In this document: piece after piece, positions 11,799 through 23,249 of the stretch
Numbering within the stretch: position 1 is the first letter of the stretch
Layout: each line of letters starts with the position of its first letter
Assembly (NCBI GenBank): GCA_963691655.1
Contig: OY829326.1
Coordinates: 117,029,388 to 117,093,387 of the forward strand
Reading direction: 5' to 3'
DNA: 64,000 bases
Origin: Toxonevra muliebris
Taxonomy: Eukaryota; Arthropoda; Insecta; Diptera; Pallopteridae
Notes under the pieces: generated by a model
What the model was told of the DNA's origin: nothing
The model's input: only the letters and a program-made list of their open reading frames with translations
The model's database searches: none
Translations under genes and position numbers: made by a program

Positions 11799-12976
11799 TG
11801 GGTCGTTCCATGTCAGATTTACAACTAAAATTTTAATTTCAACCAAAATTTTTTCTTGCATTCTTGAGAAGAAATTAATCGACACGTATTTTTTTATTTC
11901 AATGTGATGTTTTTTATTTTCAAGTTGCAATATTTTAAAGTCTTGGAGTGGTAAAAATGGTACGTTTTTCAATTCCTAATTACACAAAAACTAACCGTTG
12001 TAGGAAAAAATTATCAACTAATAAAATTTCGTATATCGCACAAACTTATCGAAAAAATATGAAATTGTTTTTGTTATTCAACATATGAATTCTGGAAATT
12101 TTATAAACAAATTGAATTTTTCTAAACTTGGCCATTTTTTTTTCAATTTTTTTGGTCTGTAAATATTTATTAATGTGTTAGGAAAATTGTGTAAAAACTT
12201 CAGAGTGGGATGAGATATAGTTTTCGAGATATTCAAATAATAATAAAGCAAGTACTACTAAAGTCGCCTGGCTTCGAGCGGCGATCACATGAACACATGT
12301 ACTTTGTATGGTTGATGGCTAGATTCGAAGTTATTGCCAATTTTGTATTCCTGTTCGTATCCATATATTTACATATGGGCAAAGGACATAAAATGGAATG
12401 AAGCGGATCCCTATGTATTGTATACTGTTGAAAAGGTCTCGACAAGTACTTTTCAAAAATATGTATCACAATGTATCTTCGGTGTTTCATTAATTAGTTA
12501 TAAGGGTTGACCATTTATTTTTGTCCAAAAAAATAAAAGTCATAAATTAACTGGTTCGTTTTGGCCAACAAAATAAAAGTCATAAAATAACTGTTTGTTT
12601 TTGCCCGACAAAATAAAAGTCAAATATAATTATTATTTCTCGCCAAAAATTATAAAAGTCAATAATTTACCTATTAAGATAAAAGTATTGAATTTAAAAG
12701 TCATACAATATTTGTGGAATTTAGTCCGTGAGGATCACAACCGTGCACTTGAAGATCCCCTACGGCTATTTTTTGTGGTCCCTGTTTTTGAGTAATTAGG
12801 GATTGAAAAACGTACCATTTTTTCCACTCCAAGACTTTAAAATTTTGTAACTTGAAAATAAAAAACATCACATTAAAATAAATAAATACGTATCGATTAA
12901 TTTCTTTTCAAGAATGCAAGAAAAAATGTTGGTTATAATTAAAATTTTAGTTGTAAATCTGACATGGAACGACCCA
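11799..12976. mobile_element. foldback TIR element with about 185-base inverted ends
   Basis: The ends TGGGTCGTTCCATGTCAGAT (from 11799) and its inverse (to 12976) continue as nearly identical inverted repeats through 11985 and from about 12793. The element is flanked by CATA on both sides (11795-11798 and 12977-12980), a 4-base duplication. The interior has no transposase but includes a minisatellite at 12500-12700. A 4-base duplication with this kind of end suggests a Sola-like DNA transposon, from memory. It sits inside the LINE reverse transcriptase, between the LFIN and YADD motifs. Confidence 0.75.
12500..12700. repeat. minisatellite with ATAAAAGTCA units
   Basis: Three roughly 45-50-base units share 'TTTTTGNCCNACAAAATAAAAG' and 'TCATAAA-TAACTG'; further degenerate ATAAAAGTCA units continue to about 12700. 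It lies inside the foldback element between its inverted arms. Simple tandem growth inside a non-autonomous element explains it. Confidence 0.65.
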
Positions 12977-13677
12977 CATATAATTAATGAATAAGATGAA
13001 GAGTAAAGGCCCATGCTACCCCAGAAGAAGCAATAAACTGATACGATAACTCATTATTTATGACGAAACAACGTCTAGAACTCACCTGCGTTTTTGCGAC
13101 GAGTGGGTAATATTATGCGTAGCTTTACCAGTTCATCTACTACTACTACTATTTTTACTCTTGGAGGTTTGCCAATGCCATTGTAAAAACAAAAAAATAT
13201 ATTTCCTTTTTTTACAATATTTTTGGGCAGTAAAGGTCTGACTAAAGGTCTATAAAGCCTGAGAACAACTTTAGGTTGCAAACCCCATCGCGACTTAAGC
13301 TTTTTCCACGCTATCTTGGATGCTTGGATGCACGAATAAAACCGATCTATAGTTTTATGCAGAATACGTTATGACGGAGTTGTACAAATAACAGAAAATT
13401 CATTTTCAAACTTGCACATTACTGTTACAATTAATATTTCGATATTCGACATCTGATAACCCCAAAACTATATTCACATTGTGCATCTCCCTCCAACTGC
13501 ACATAAATAGGTTTCGACTCATACTTTAAACTTATGAGCCACAAGACAGACAAACTTCTTTAAAATCCTTACTAAAGCAACTGTCGAAACTTTGTCTCGT
13601 AAAAGTCTATTTCAAAATGAATTACGTAGTTATAGGTAGGCATTACACAAAATATGACAGCGAACTTAAACAAACTC

Positions 13678-13879
13678 GACGACCTCGATAGTCTAGTGGG
13701 TAGTGCACTAGACTTTCATCCGGGAGGTTCGGGTTCGATTCCCGTCTTCGTCTAGTGGTTAGTTTTCATAACTTTCTTATATTCACTGTTAAACTGTAGG
13801 TCCAACTATGTGGTATCACAATGGGTCGTTCAAGCCTAAGTGTGTCTCTCGACAGTCACTTCAAACCAACCTAACCTAA
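13678..13879 (+). mobile_element. tRNA-derived SINE with internal deletion
   Basis: The head GACGACCTCGATAGTCTAGT and the B box GGTTCGATTCC are intact. The body jumps from 'TATTCACT' directly to 'GTTAAACTGTAGG', losing about 110-150 bases present in the full copies. The tail is CCAACCTAACC. A clean target duplication is not obvious: TAAACAA occurs before (about 13668) and after (13876), which is a weak candidate. Confidence 0.85.
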
Positions 13880-15439
13880 ACAATACAGCACTATTTTCGA
13901 CCTATACCTTTGAAGTGGTCAAAGAATTTTAACCTATTCGTACCGTATTGAAATTTGCCTAATTATCTTTTCATTATTTATTCTTTGTATAAATACGAAG
14001 ACATACAAATGTATGTGTATGTTTGTTTGTATTTATGTATATTCATATGTTTTCTATTTACATTTACACATGGGCTGCATTATATTTATCCTATTGACCT
14101 AATTTTATTTATGTACCTACATACATATGCATATTTGACTCTTCTGTTTGCATATACATATGTATGTAAGTACCAATTATTTTCACAACATACATACTTA
14201 TATAATTAAAATTTTCTATGGTAAACAACACAAGAATAAAGAAGGAAATTTTATATTTTACAAACAAGGAAAATAATTTTCTTGAAAATTCTTAAAGCTC
14301 TACAATTTGCAATTACATGCAATTTTGTTTTCTTTTGTGAAATAAAATTCTAAAGTAGGCGTTCTTGAAATTGTTTATATGGGAAATATGCCAACAGTTT
14401 GATTTCTTAATTTATTGCTTTTCAATTGAATTTAAAACTCTTCAATAGAGTGACAAACATTTAATATAACTATAGGATAATCACCACTCCACTCAGACAA
14501 TTATCATATCGCGATGTGGAAGCTTATACTGTAATGAATTAACAGGCTATGCTGACAAGGAGCAATCGCTCCCATGTCAGAAAGACTGTCGAGGAGCAGT
14601 CGCTAAGAGATGCTCCTCTCCACCCTAATTCACAGTGTTATGCGGTATCGTGTTCATGGATGGTTTGCAACCAAGGGTAACCGGTTGTATTTTAACGACG
14701 TCTTCTTGAAACTGAGCCGTATCTAGAAGTAACTGTGGACTTGCAGGCTAGGTTTGGCTCCTGAAGAGGCTTTGAAACGAAAGAAGGATCCCTTGGTTGT
14801 AAAGCCAAACCAGCAACGCAATCGAGAAAACAACGACATAACCCCCCGCAGCGTCCTGATCCGAAGAAGGTTCATGGAATGATTTGAATTTTTTCAGTAG
14901 AAAATCGTTGGGTGGAGTTATTTACACATTTTAAAATAAATAAGTTAAAACTTTTCAATTATTTTACTTATTTTATATCTGCCGGGTACAAACACGCCAG
15001 TTAAGCGAATATGAACAAAATATGGACATTTGAGATAAACGCAGCTCCAGGTGCCGGTTCAAAGTCAATATAGAAAAGAATTGTTCAGAATTTTATTCTT
15101 ATTTAAACAATAAAACAAATATGTTTCATTGAAAAATAACAAAATTTATAATAAACAATACAAATTATAGCCCCGCTTTGCTTACAGCAAAAAATTGTGA
15201 CTTCAACTTTAACATGAACAAATTAGAAAATATTTTGGTGAAAAAAATTTTCTATAAAAAAAACAAGAAATAAATAAAAATTTGTATACAAATATTCTCG
15301 ACTCTCAAAAAAAAAATTCTGATTAGCCTAATTTTAGAGCTAGTCCCGGGATTGACATCCCTAGTTCAGATACAAGATGTACGTTCATTGTTAAAGCCAT
15401 TGTTTAAACCTCGCATGATCAAATGCCATGTAAGCCCCA
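13880..15439. other. non-coding stretch
   Basis: No gene is recognised. The reading frame at 13955-14209 is low-complexity (tyrosine- and leucine-rich, from repeats of ATGTAT/ACATAC) and is not convincing. Bases 14500-14900 are less AT-rich and contain no open frame of note; I could not assign them to any family. Confidence 0.45.
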
Positions 15440-15904
15440 CCTATTCGTGAACGATGCTGCAAACTTATTCAGAAACCACGCGTAAGCGACGAAAATTCTT
15501 CAAAACCTCATCCAAGAACATGCCCCGGAGAGCAAGAATAAGAGGCTCACTTTTCTTTGTAAAACAAGATTCATTGAACGCCATGACAGCATATTATCCT
15601 TTGTCAAACTATTCAAGATCTTCCATTTCAAAAGCAGTGCAGAAAAGCAACATCATCGTCAATCTCTTGGTTTGTGACAAATTTTATAGTTTACTTTGTC
15701 AGTTCGGCTGCAAGAAAAATCACTTGATTTGACTTCAGCTGTAAAGCATTTTGAAATTGTGAATACTCTTTAAGGAGAATGAAAATATTCAAAAGTATCA
15801 TTCGGCGAAATATTTAGAGCAGCTCTAAAGCTAGCGAGGGAAGCATTGGATATGAAACTCCCAATACCGAGACTCACGTCGAAGCAAATAACTCGTTCTA
15901 ATTA

Positions 15905-16227
15905 CTCTGCCCTGTAAATTTCAACTTTTCTTACGCGAATAAGATAGCTTATAGTAATTCCAAATGAATTTCCCATGCTGAACACGAATCTGTCATCTTT
16001 CCATCATGTCACTTTTTTGGAAAATTGTGGAGCTAAACCCTGACGTGTTTAGGGTTTAGCTCCACAATTTGTCAAAATTGGCCAAAAGCGCTGTTTTGAG
16101 GCGTTTCAGCCCTTTTTTTCTAGAAAACGTGACGGGAAGTTTTTGATCCCGGACTCATGTTCAGCATGAAAAATTCATTCGGAAACATTAGGAATCATCT
16201 TATTCGCAAAACCCACGCAGGGCAGTG
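15905..16227. mobile_element. PIF/Harbinger-like foldback MITE
   Basis: This 323-base element is an imperfect long palindrome: 'CTCTGCCCTG' at the left, CACTGCCCTGCG at the right on the other strand, then paired 'GCGAATAAGAT', 'AATGAATTT' and 'CATGCTGAACA' blocks. It is flanked by TTA on both sides (15902-15904 and 16228-16230), the 3-base TWA duplication of PIF/Harbinger elements. Its centre is the perfect hairpin at 16022-16070. It has no coding capacity. Removing it and one TTA rejoins the hAT transposase frame (RSNYQTGS), which fixes its borders. Confidence 0.75.
16022..16070. repeat. perfect 20-base hairpin
   Basis: AAATTGTGGAGCTAAACCCT at 16022-16041 and its exact reverse complement at 16051-16070 are separated by nine bases (GACGTGTTT). 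It is the innermost part of the foldback MITE. If transcribed it would form a strong stem-loop. Confidence 0.9.
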
Positions 16228-16599
16228 TTATCAAACAGGCTCTGTTGAATCGTACTTTCGTTTTACGCCGGTATATTGATTGAAAATTTGTCAGGCAAAT
16301 TTATCAATAAAAATGCGAGAATCATTTCAAGCTTATACATAATTCTCCTTCGAATTGTTGTAACTGAAAAAATAGAAGACTTGGATCATCTTGCTCTATA
16401 CTTTAATGATCGAGACTTAGAGTCCGCTGTGAAAGCTGAGTATAAAATGTGGTGTGTGGGTAGTTCACACTTAAAAATATGTATATGGAGCATATCCATG
16501 ACAATAAAAAAGCTGATTTTAACTGTAATTATTCCTACTTTAATATCCATGTAATTAGTTGCGGGTCCAGAGGGAGGCAGATAGGGGCTGAAACCCCCC

Positions 16600-17300
16600 T
16601 CGATATATTATTTTAGTAATAATAATTTAATATAAATATTAAAATGGGGTCGAATATTTGAATCAATTCTGATTACTTTAGGTCTGAATTTCAATCTGAA
16701 TTTCATTGAGTTTTAGTCCGTGTTTGGTCTAAATTTTGATTTGCTTTCAATCAGTGTTTAAGATCGTTCTGGTCTGAGTTTTAGTCTTTGTCGAAATTGT
16801 GGTCATCTGATCTGATTTCTGGTCAAAATTTTGGTTTGCTTTTAATTTGTATTTAGCGTTTTAATCTAACTCTTAGTTTGAGTTATTGTCGAAGTTTCGG
16901 TCTGTATTGGCTTGATTTTAATACGTATTTTAGTCTGAAGTTCGGTCCGAATCGGGTCTGAATTTTGTTTTAAATTTTGGTGTGAATTCGGCTGGAATTT
17001 TGGTCCAGTTTTTGTTTAATTTGAGATAAAATTTTTTGGTATGAATATTTATCAGATATTTCCACTAGTTTTTGGTCTGAATTTTGGGTTGCTTTCGTTC
17101 GTTAGTTGGCGTCCTTTTGGCTTAAAATTTTGTCTAACTATTAGTCTAAATTGTGGTCTAAATTTTTTTTGAATTTTAAAATGATTTTGGTTTGGATTCG
17201 GTCTGAATTTTGGGTTTTTAGTCTGAGTTTTGATCTAAATTTGGCTCGATTTTTGCTGAAACTTTAGTCCCATTCGTGGTGTGAACATTGCTTTTTAAAC
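16600..17300 (+). repeat. degenerate short-period repeat (TTTTGGTCTGAA-like)
   Basis: For about 650 bases the sequence keeps returning to variants of 'GTCTGAATTTTGG' at irregular spacing of about 12 to 30 bases, such as 'GGTCTGAATTT', 'GGTCTAAATTTTG' and 'AGTCTGAGTTTTG'. No frame stays open. It looks like an old minisatellite decayed by substitutions and small indels. Confidence 0.6.
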
Positions 17301-19731
17301 CGGTTGTTGGCGGAGCGTGTTTTGGTTTTTTGGTCAAATTAAGATATATTTAAGTTTTCATAAAAATGGAGTACATAGTTCTGGAGTTATCAGATGGTAA
17401 ACTCATCAATAGTGGTATTGATATTAAGAGTGATATGAATTAATTTTTAAAGTTCGTTTGAAGTACTATACTATGGTTAGCCTCCTTAAACTACTTCAGT
17501 AACATACTTTCTTTGTTTTCAAATATTTATAAACTTGACACTCACACTCAGAAATTGTTCTCATATTTATCATTTCATATTACATAGTACCTATATAAAA
17601 AAGGGACAATAAATACTCAAGAATGGCCCAACATTTAATTATGTACCTTAATTCATTTAAAAAAAAGACACAACATTACACAAATCTAAAATTAATTAAT
17701 AATAAAACTTTCATTGCACACACATAAACACAAAACACATACATATACAATCACATAAACACTGTGATACAAAACTCGCACATCCTTTTTTTCCATTTCA
17801 CTAAGTTAATGATCCAGTTCCAATTTGAGTGTAATTAATAATGTCCCAAAATGTAAACAAGTTAACAGACTTGATTTCCTGGTAATTAATCAAGTTTATT
17901 ACATTTTGTTAATAAACATAAATACACACACAGAAACACACACAAACAAACGAATTAGTGCAGCCCCTTATACAAATAAACCACCCACCACTGAACTCTT
18001 GTATTGCACATGATGATACATGGTTGCATTTTTAAGTAGAAACACTTTCAATGAAATATATAAAAGTGAATTTCCGCAATCAGCCCCTCATCATGCCACC
18101 GCTTACTTCTATTTCCACACCATCACACAGAAACAAGGTTAAATGCCGAAAACGTTGCATGTATTTAGGAGCAGTAGTAGGGTGTGGAACGAGCAAAAAA
18201 AAAAATAAATAAATAGAAACTAACGAACCAACCACATTAAAAACTTTCATAACATTAAAGTCCATTAAGCAAAGAGTGAAGGCAAAGTGTAAGGAAGGAC
18301 GCATTTCCCCTACACTCCCTGCAATGTCATTCATGTTTGTCATGTGGTTTGTTTGCCAAAAATAAAAGGGAAACCGTGTTGTTTTACTCATAAGATTATA
18401 AAAAAGGCAGGCGGCAGTTTCGTTTAGTTGTGAATGATGAGGAAGATTGTCAGAAGCGGCAAAGCAAGTATGGATTTAAAAAGACGCAAAAATATATAAA
18501 AAAAAAATTTAATAAATAGAAAAATAAATGAATGCAAAAATGAAATGAATTACATACTTGGTTTTTATTATATTTGTTGGATTAACTTATAAGATGACAT
18601 ATTATACACATGCTTCCTCTTATACCCCCATATTCCCCCCCCCCCCCCCATATTTCTTGTATAATATGAATGTGAATGTGATTTTTATGCTACTTCGAGA
18701 CTACTTTTATGTAAATTTATTAATGTATGATAATAAAATATGTAAAATAGAAAAGAAATCGCAAAGATACATACAAATATTTTTATATATTCATCAGCAA
18801 CGAGAGCCAACCAAGCTCGAGCTATGTACGAGTATATGAATTATTCTTGTTTGTCATTTGTCATACTAGAAATATGACTGACAGTTTTGCGAGGAGCTCT
18901 TATTGTCAAAGATTCCCATTAATTTACATACTACATATTAAGCAAAGCAATAAATTTTCAAACTAGAAAAAACAATTTTTATTTTCCATCTCGGATTTAT
19001 TGTTTGCTCAATCGATAAAATTACATACTATTTACATGCATACATATGTAGATGATTATCGTAAAATGAAATAAAAAGACGATAAGATATACAAAGTCTT
19101 GGCCTTTAAATGCGTAATTTTTCGTTACAAAAAAAAAAAAAAATCGCAGTATAACCGAATTTTAGAAGAGTGAGATTTATCGTGGAAAAAATTTTAATTT
19201 CCTTAAAAGGAATTGTGCCGGCAAACAAATTTAACCAATTTCTACGATATGCAGATAATATAGTTATATACATACAATAAATTCAATAGTCACAACAAAT
19301 TCTCATCAATACATCTAGACAAATATTTAGTTCCGACAATATCAGCTCGGGCCGAAATCTCAACCCACTAATTCTCAACAGGCGTACTCCTGACTCTCCC
19401 CTCAAAAACCCCCAGAACTGAAATATATTTGAGACCTGGACATGAGGATACTTTTCTAGAATGGCAAATTGGAAAACCGTCTATGGAAGGTCTTGGGGAT
19501 TCACGAGTATCTTCGAGTTCAGGATTTCTAGTTTTCGCCAATTAACTCGTGTAAATTTATGAAATTATCAAATTTTATTGACGAAGAATGAAAAAAATAT
19601 TCAAACTAAGTAGAAATTATGGAAACTTATTATAAAATTTTTAAATCGAACCGATAAAAAGGTAAACACGTTTCAACCATTGACGAGATTTACCTCGGAT
19701 TCGGTAACGGCAAAATAAACTTGCCATCAAG
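17301..19731. other. non-coding stretch
   Basis: No gene is seen. It holds a run of 15 C at 18635-18649 and CA-rich tracts near 17700 and 17930. The short frames are low-complexity and share no recognisable motif. Confidence 0.5.
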
Positions 19732-19960
19732 TTATTGTTGTAGCAACATCCAAACTAAATAATAAAATCGCATAGTTATAATATGGGTTGTTCTTTTAGG
19801 TTTAGACCCAGGCATCGGGCAACGTCTAAGTATTGTGTCCAGAGTGATAATGGTAGGCTTTACTGGACATTCAAAAATATGTCTGGTGTTGTGTGGACTG
19901 TTGTTGGTGATTTCCGTGTCTACGCTTGACAGGTAGCAGTTAAGCATTACTGCTGCCTAG
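19732..19960 (-). pseudogene. Jockey/I-like non-LTR retrotransposon 3' fragment
   Basis: The minus-strand frame contains SPHNTRHIFECPVKPT, the usual C-terminal signature of jockey-like ORF2 proteins (PHDT.H.F.CP..PT), followed by a Pro/Lys-rich end. Only the last 70 residues remain. It is a 5'-truncated remnant; the family is named from motif resemblance. Confidence 0.55.
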
Positions 19961-20439
19961 CACTCAGATCCTAATGCAAGAAAAAGAACAGGTTATGTAA
20001 GTTTTAGGGAAAAATTAGCAAATTTAAACCATATGCAGTAAAAAAATATGTAGAATATTGTCAAATATTAATTATAGAATAGAGACATTTCTCCATTCCA
20101 AATAGAATCTCAAAAAGAAAGAAAGAAAAAAAATTTAAAAACCACCAAAGGCGTTCATCGCTCTTCCTAGCCAATTTTGCAGAACAAAATAACTAATCTT
20201 TGTATATCGTCGTCGTTCAAGCAGAAATCACTAAGTCCAAATTAATTTTTTTAATTGGATCCGTTTTAATTAGCTTCTATAATTCGAATAACGTAATAAA
20301 TTCGATTTTTGATGATACAGTTTAAACATTAACTTTTTAAGTTTTGTCAGTGTTCGTAGAGCACCATGCACTGCATAGACTAACTTCATCTCATAAATTA
20401 AAAAAATGAACTTAGTGAATTCTGCCAGAACGACGACGA

Positions 20440-21416
20440 TATATAAAAGAGTTTTGTGTGATTGACACCGTGTAACATCTGAACGACTGAGCCGATTGAA
20501 GTCATATTTCCAGAATATATTTTCTTGGGCGGGAGGATGAAACATAGCTATTAATAATGGCTTTTAGAATATTGGGCGTGACACCTCCCATACAATCCTA
20601 ATAGTTTTTTGGGTATATCTCAAGAACCATTTACAGCACAGTACAGAAATTTGGTACAATAACGAGAATTGACAATGCCATGCTACAACAAATATGGGTG
20701 GGATGATTGACAAAGGGGGTGTGGCACCTTCCATATAACCTGAATTTCCATTATGAGATATCTTAGAAGGCATTTATGGTACGGCACTAAAATTTCCAGT
20801 TTGTTGGATTAGTGGGTGTGACACCATGCTTCACCTTTATTTTCTACTACTATTTCTACTACTTTTAAACTTCTTTTTTTCTGCAAATTTTTCTTATTTT
20901 CTACTACTATTTTAGTACTTTTTTGTACTACTTTTTCATAATTTTTTTTTTATTTTCGACTACTACTTTCTACTATTTTCACTACTATTTTCACTACTAT
21001 TTTCACTACTATTTTTTACTACTTTTTTACAGTTTTTTCTACTATTATTTTTTACAATTATTTTTACTAATTTATGAACTATCTTAAGAACCTGCCTAGC
21101 TACGTCAAAATCCGATGGGTGGCGCTGTAATAAATTCTATTTTGATAATAAATAGCAAATGGGTCCATAATTTTAAATATTTTTTGAAATTTGATATAAC
21201 TTCTAGAACGGTCTTTGATATTCTTCTGCAAATTAAATACTTTAAAAAATGCCATTTTTGATGCCTCATTTTAAAATCTAGAATTTAAGCTTGAATTGTC
21301 ATTACCAATGTTCAATTTTAAACACCAAGAAACGTCATTCTTCTTCATTGAAATAAACTTCAATTTTCCCACTTCTTCGTAGAAAGGGCAGAACATCGTC
21401 TGCCGAGTCAGCTAGT
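20440..21416 (+). mobile_element. Helentron/DINE-like non-autonomous element
   Basis: The 5' part reads 'ATATATAAAAGAGTTTTGTGTG' and, about 30 bases on, 'ACGACTGAGCCGATTGAAGTC', typical of insect Helentrons. The 3' end at 21390-21416 is 'CGTCTGCCGAGTCAGCTAGT', a short hairpin followed by CTAGT. Between them lie two GTGTGGC/GTGTGACACC-type blocks and a long 'CTACTACTATTTT' microsatellite at 20845-21060. The same layout recurs at 60612-61326. There are no Rep/helicase coding traces. Confidence 0.7.
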
Positions 21417-23229
21417 AAAATTATATAATTATTAAAAAAAAATTTTTTGTGAGCTGCCTAAAAGCACACTGTGTCTGTTTCACTGAGTAAATCGACAACA
21501 GACAAGCAACATGCAATTGATACACAACAAATTAAGATAACATACAAATAACAACAAAAGTTTGCTTGGTGCCGACTCAAGACCACTACGAGTTTTTACA
21601 CATTTCATGCTATTACGCACACGAAACCAATCCGAATGAAAAATCGACTTTATCAGGCGGAAGCACATATAACACAGAAATTAATGCACCCAATCAATTG
21701 AACTTTTGAAATATTTACAGACCCGTAGAAGCTTTACAAGAATGTAAGAAAATGCAATTCCGTTTGCACGAAAAATTTATACCGCACTCATGTTGTCAAG
21801 CTAAAACTAAACTGACAATTGTTAGCGTAAATTACGTTCATATCTGCCAACCTCTCATACTACAAAACGGTTAAGCTGCCACGCGGTCCATCTCTAAGAA
21901 ACGCGGGGGGCCGGCTTAACCCACAGTGCCAACTTAGGACCACGTTCCCCTATGTAAACTTTTATATTAATGTAATAAAATGCTTTTTCTGAAAAAATGC
22001 TTGAAAACCACTTTTTTCGGCCTCCTAAGTGAGTATAACCCCTTAATTATCATAAGCACACATAGTGTAATGAATTGACCTTAACTTAACATCAGCCACA
22101 ACAATGAACAAAACAACAAATTTATTTTATTCAATCATCTACTCTTTGTATTTCATTTAACTCATTTCATACGTCGATCCCATACACATACATACTAATC
22201 GCATTCATTCCAGTTCATTCAGTTCACTCAATGAGATTTTTAGGGAATACCTTCAATTATCACGCAAGTTATCATCCTATGATCCTGAATAAAATCATTT
22301 ATTCAAATAATATATAGAATTTTAATCGTTTACGTATTATTTCATAAATAAAAATGCAAAGAATACAAATTTTTTCACTATGAGAGTGTTTAATGCTCTA
22401 AACGCAAAGTTCTGGGTTCTAAACCTGATTAGGGCAATATCAAAAAGTTTTTATAAAAAGCAAAAACGTTGCAGTAGAATTAAATTTTTACTTTCGCTAT
22501 TCGGATTCGAAATTAAACTGAAAGTCCCCCCTCGGTAACCTTGAAGGCGGATAATATTGAATTCGATGTCAAGTGCCTCCTTTATTCTAACGAGGAATTG
22601 TTTGCTAAAGGTTTTGAGTCAAATTTTTGCTAGTGTTCGAAAGCATATGCACTAGACTGGGTCGCCCCTATTGGGGAAGAAAAGGTGTATCACCACCTAT
22701 TTTGAAAGTCCACCACGAGTGTTTCAGGGCAAAAAAAAAAAAATGTCCCCTAGGGGTCTTGAAAAATCGCTAAAACAGTCGTTTTATTATAACATGTTTA
22801 TTTGATGTCCTGTCATCAAGTGTGATATATTGTTTAAATATGGCAAAAACCGTCCTTATCCGTCATTTTGTTTTTAAAAATTTTAGTAACAGATTCGTAA
22901 TTAGCAAAGCCAAAAACCACTTAATATGCAATTTTGTGAAGATCGGGTAAGTTTTTCGAAAAAATCATCCACCATATTGGATCCGTCATTTTGTTTTTGA
23001 AAATCCCATGAAGACCGTTTCTTATTCCAAAATTATTGTTGCACAGTGTAAGTTGTCGAGCGATTTTAATTCATTTACTATTAATTTTGACCGATTTAAC
23101 CCTTTAGTTCCCAAATTTTTAATTCATTTAAAAAAAATGAAATTAATAAATCTTGATGTAAATAGCATAAATCTGATCTTAAAACCCTAAAAAATGTAAT
23201 GGCCGTCGTTATATGAAGCCGGTAAGGTT
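21417..23229. other. non-coding stretch
   Basis: No gene is recognised. Two related blocks at 22840-22880 and 22970-23005 share 'TCCGTCATTTTGTTTTTRAAA', evidently a short local duplication. A GC-richer patch at 21870-21955 (with CACGCGGTCC and GCGGGGGGCCGGC) carries no open frame. Confidence 0.45.
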
Positions 23230-23249
23230 GAATGCCTAAAAATATTTGT

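Larger units (their letters stand above)
10594..13290 (-). pseudogene. Jockey/CR1-like LINE, dead copy with two nested insertions
   Basis: Read on the minus strand from about 13290 down, the pieces are in the correct order for a non-LTR reverse transcriptase: a segment with SRRCFVINNELSYQFIASSG, then GPLLFILFIN, then LLYADDLKLS (the YADD catalytic motif), then PYTLKCLYNAFVRSRLESA, then ERIQRTFTRYTL and the tail domain with LNCIL. The 3' end at 10594 carries TTTATT repeats, an A-rich tail on the element strand. Two insertions split it: a SINE (11085-11395) and a foldback element (11799-12976). There are also frameshifts of its own, for example just before YADD and after the IASSG motif. The 5' end and endonuclease are missing. 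The clade is a judgement from motif style. Confidence 0.75.
15440..16465 (+). pseudogene. hAT-type transposase remnant (DUF4371/ZMYM1-like), split by a MITE
   Basis: One frame from about 15440 reads a segment with RLTFLCKTRFIERHDS and SILSFVKLF, then FRAALKLAREALDMKLPIPR and TSKQITRSNY. This is the pattern of the C-terminal half of hAT transposases of the DUF4371 / '52 kDa repressor-like' type (C.TRW.ERHDS..F, then LA......PR...RQ..R.N). After the insertion at 15905-16227 the frame goes on with QTGSVESYFRFTPVY. A frameshift then leads to LIENLSGKFINK and LESAVKAEYKMW, again in the family's order. Stops and frameshifts mark it as dead. The N-terminal zinc finger and first catalytic residues are missing. 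The family name is from memory of the motif and needs a profile search. Confidence 0.68.

Noticed and set aside
13955..14209. 84-codon open frame on the plus strand
   Set aside because: Low-complexity Tyr/Leu/Phe-rich translation of ACATAC/ATGTAT-type DNA; no start context or motif.
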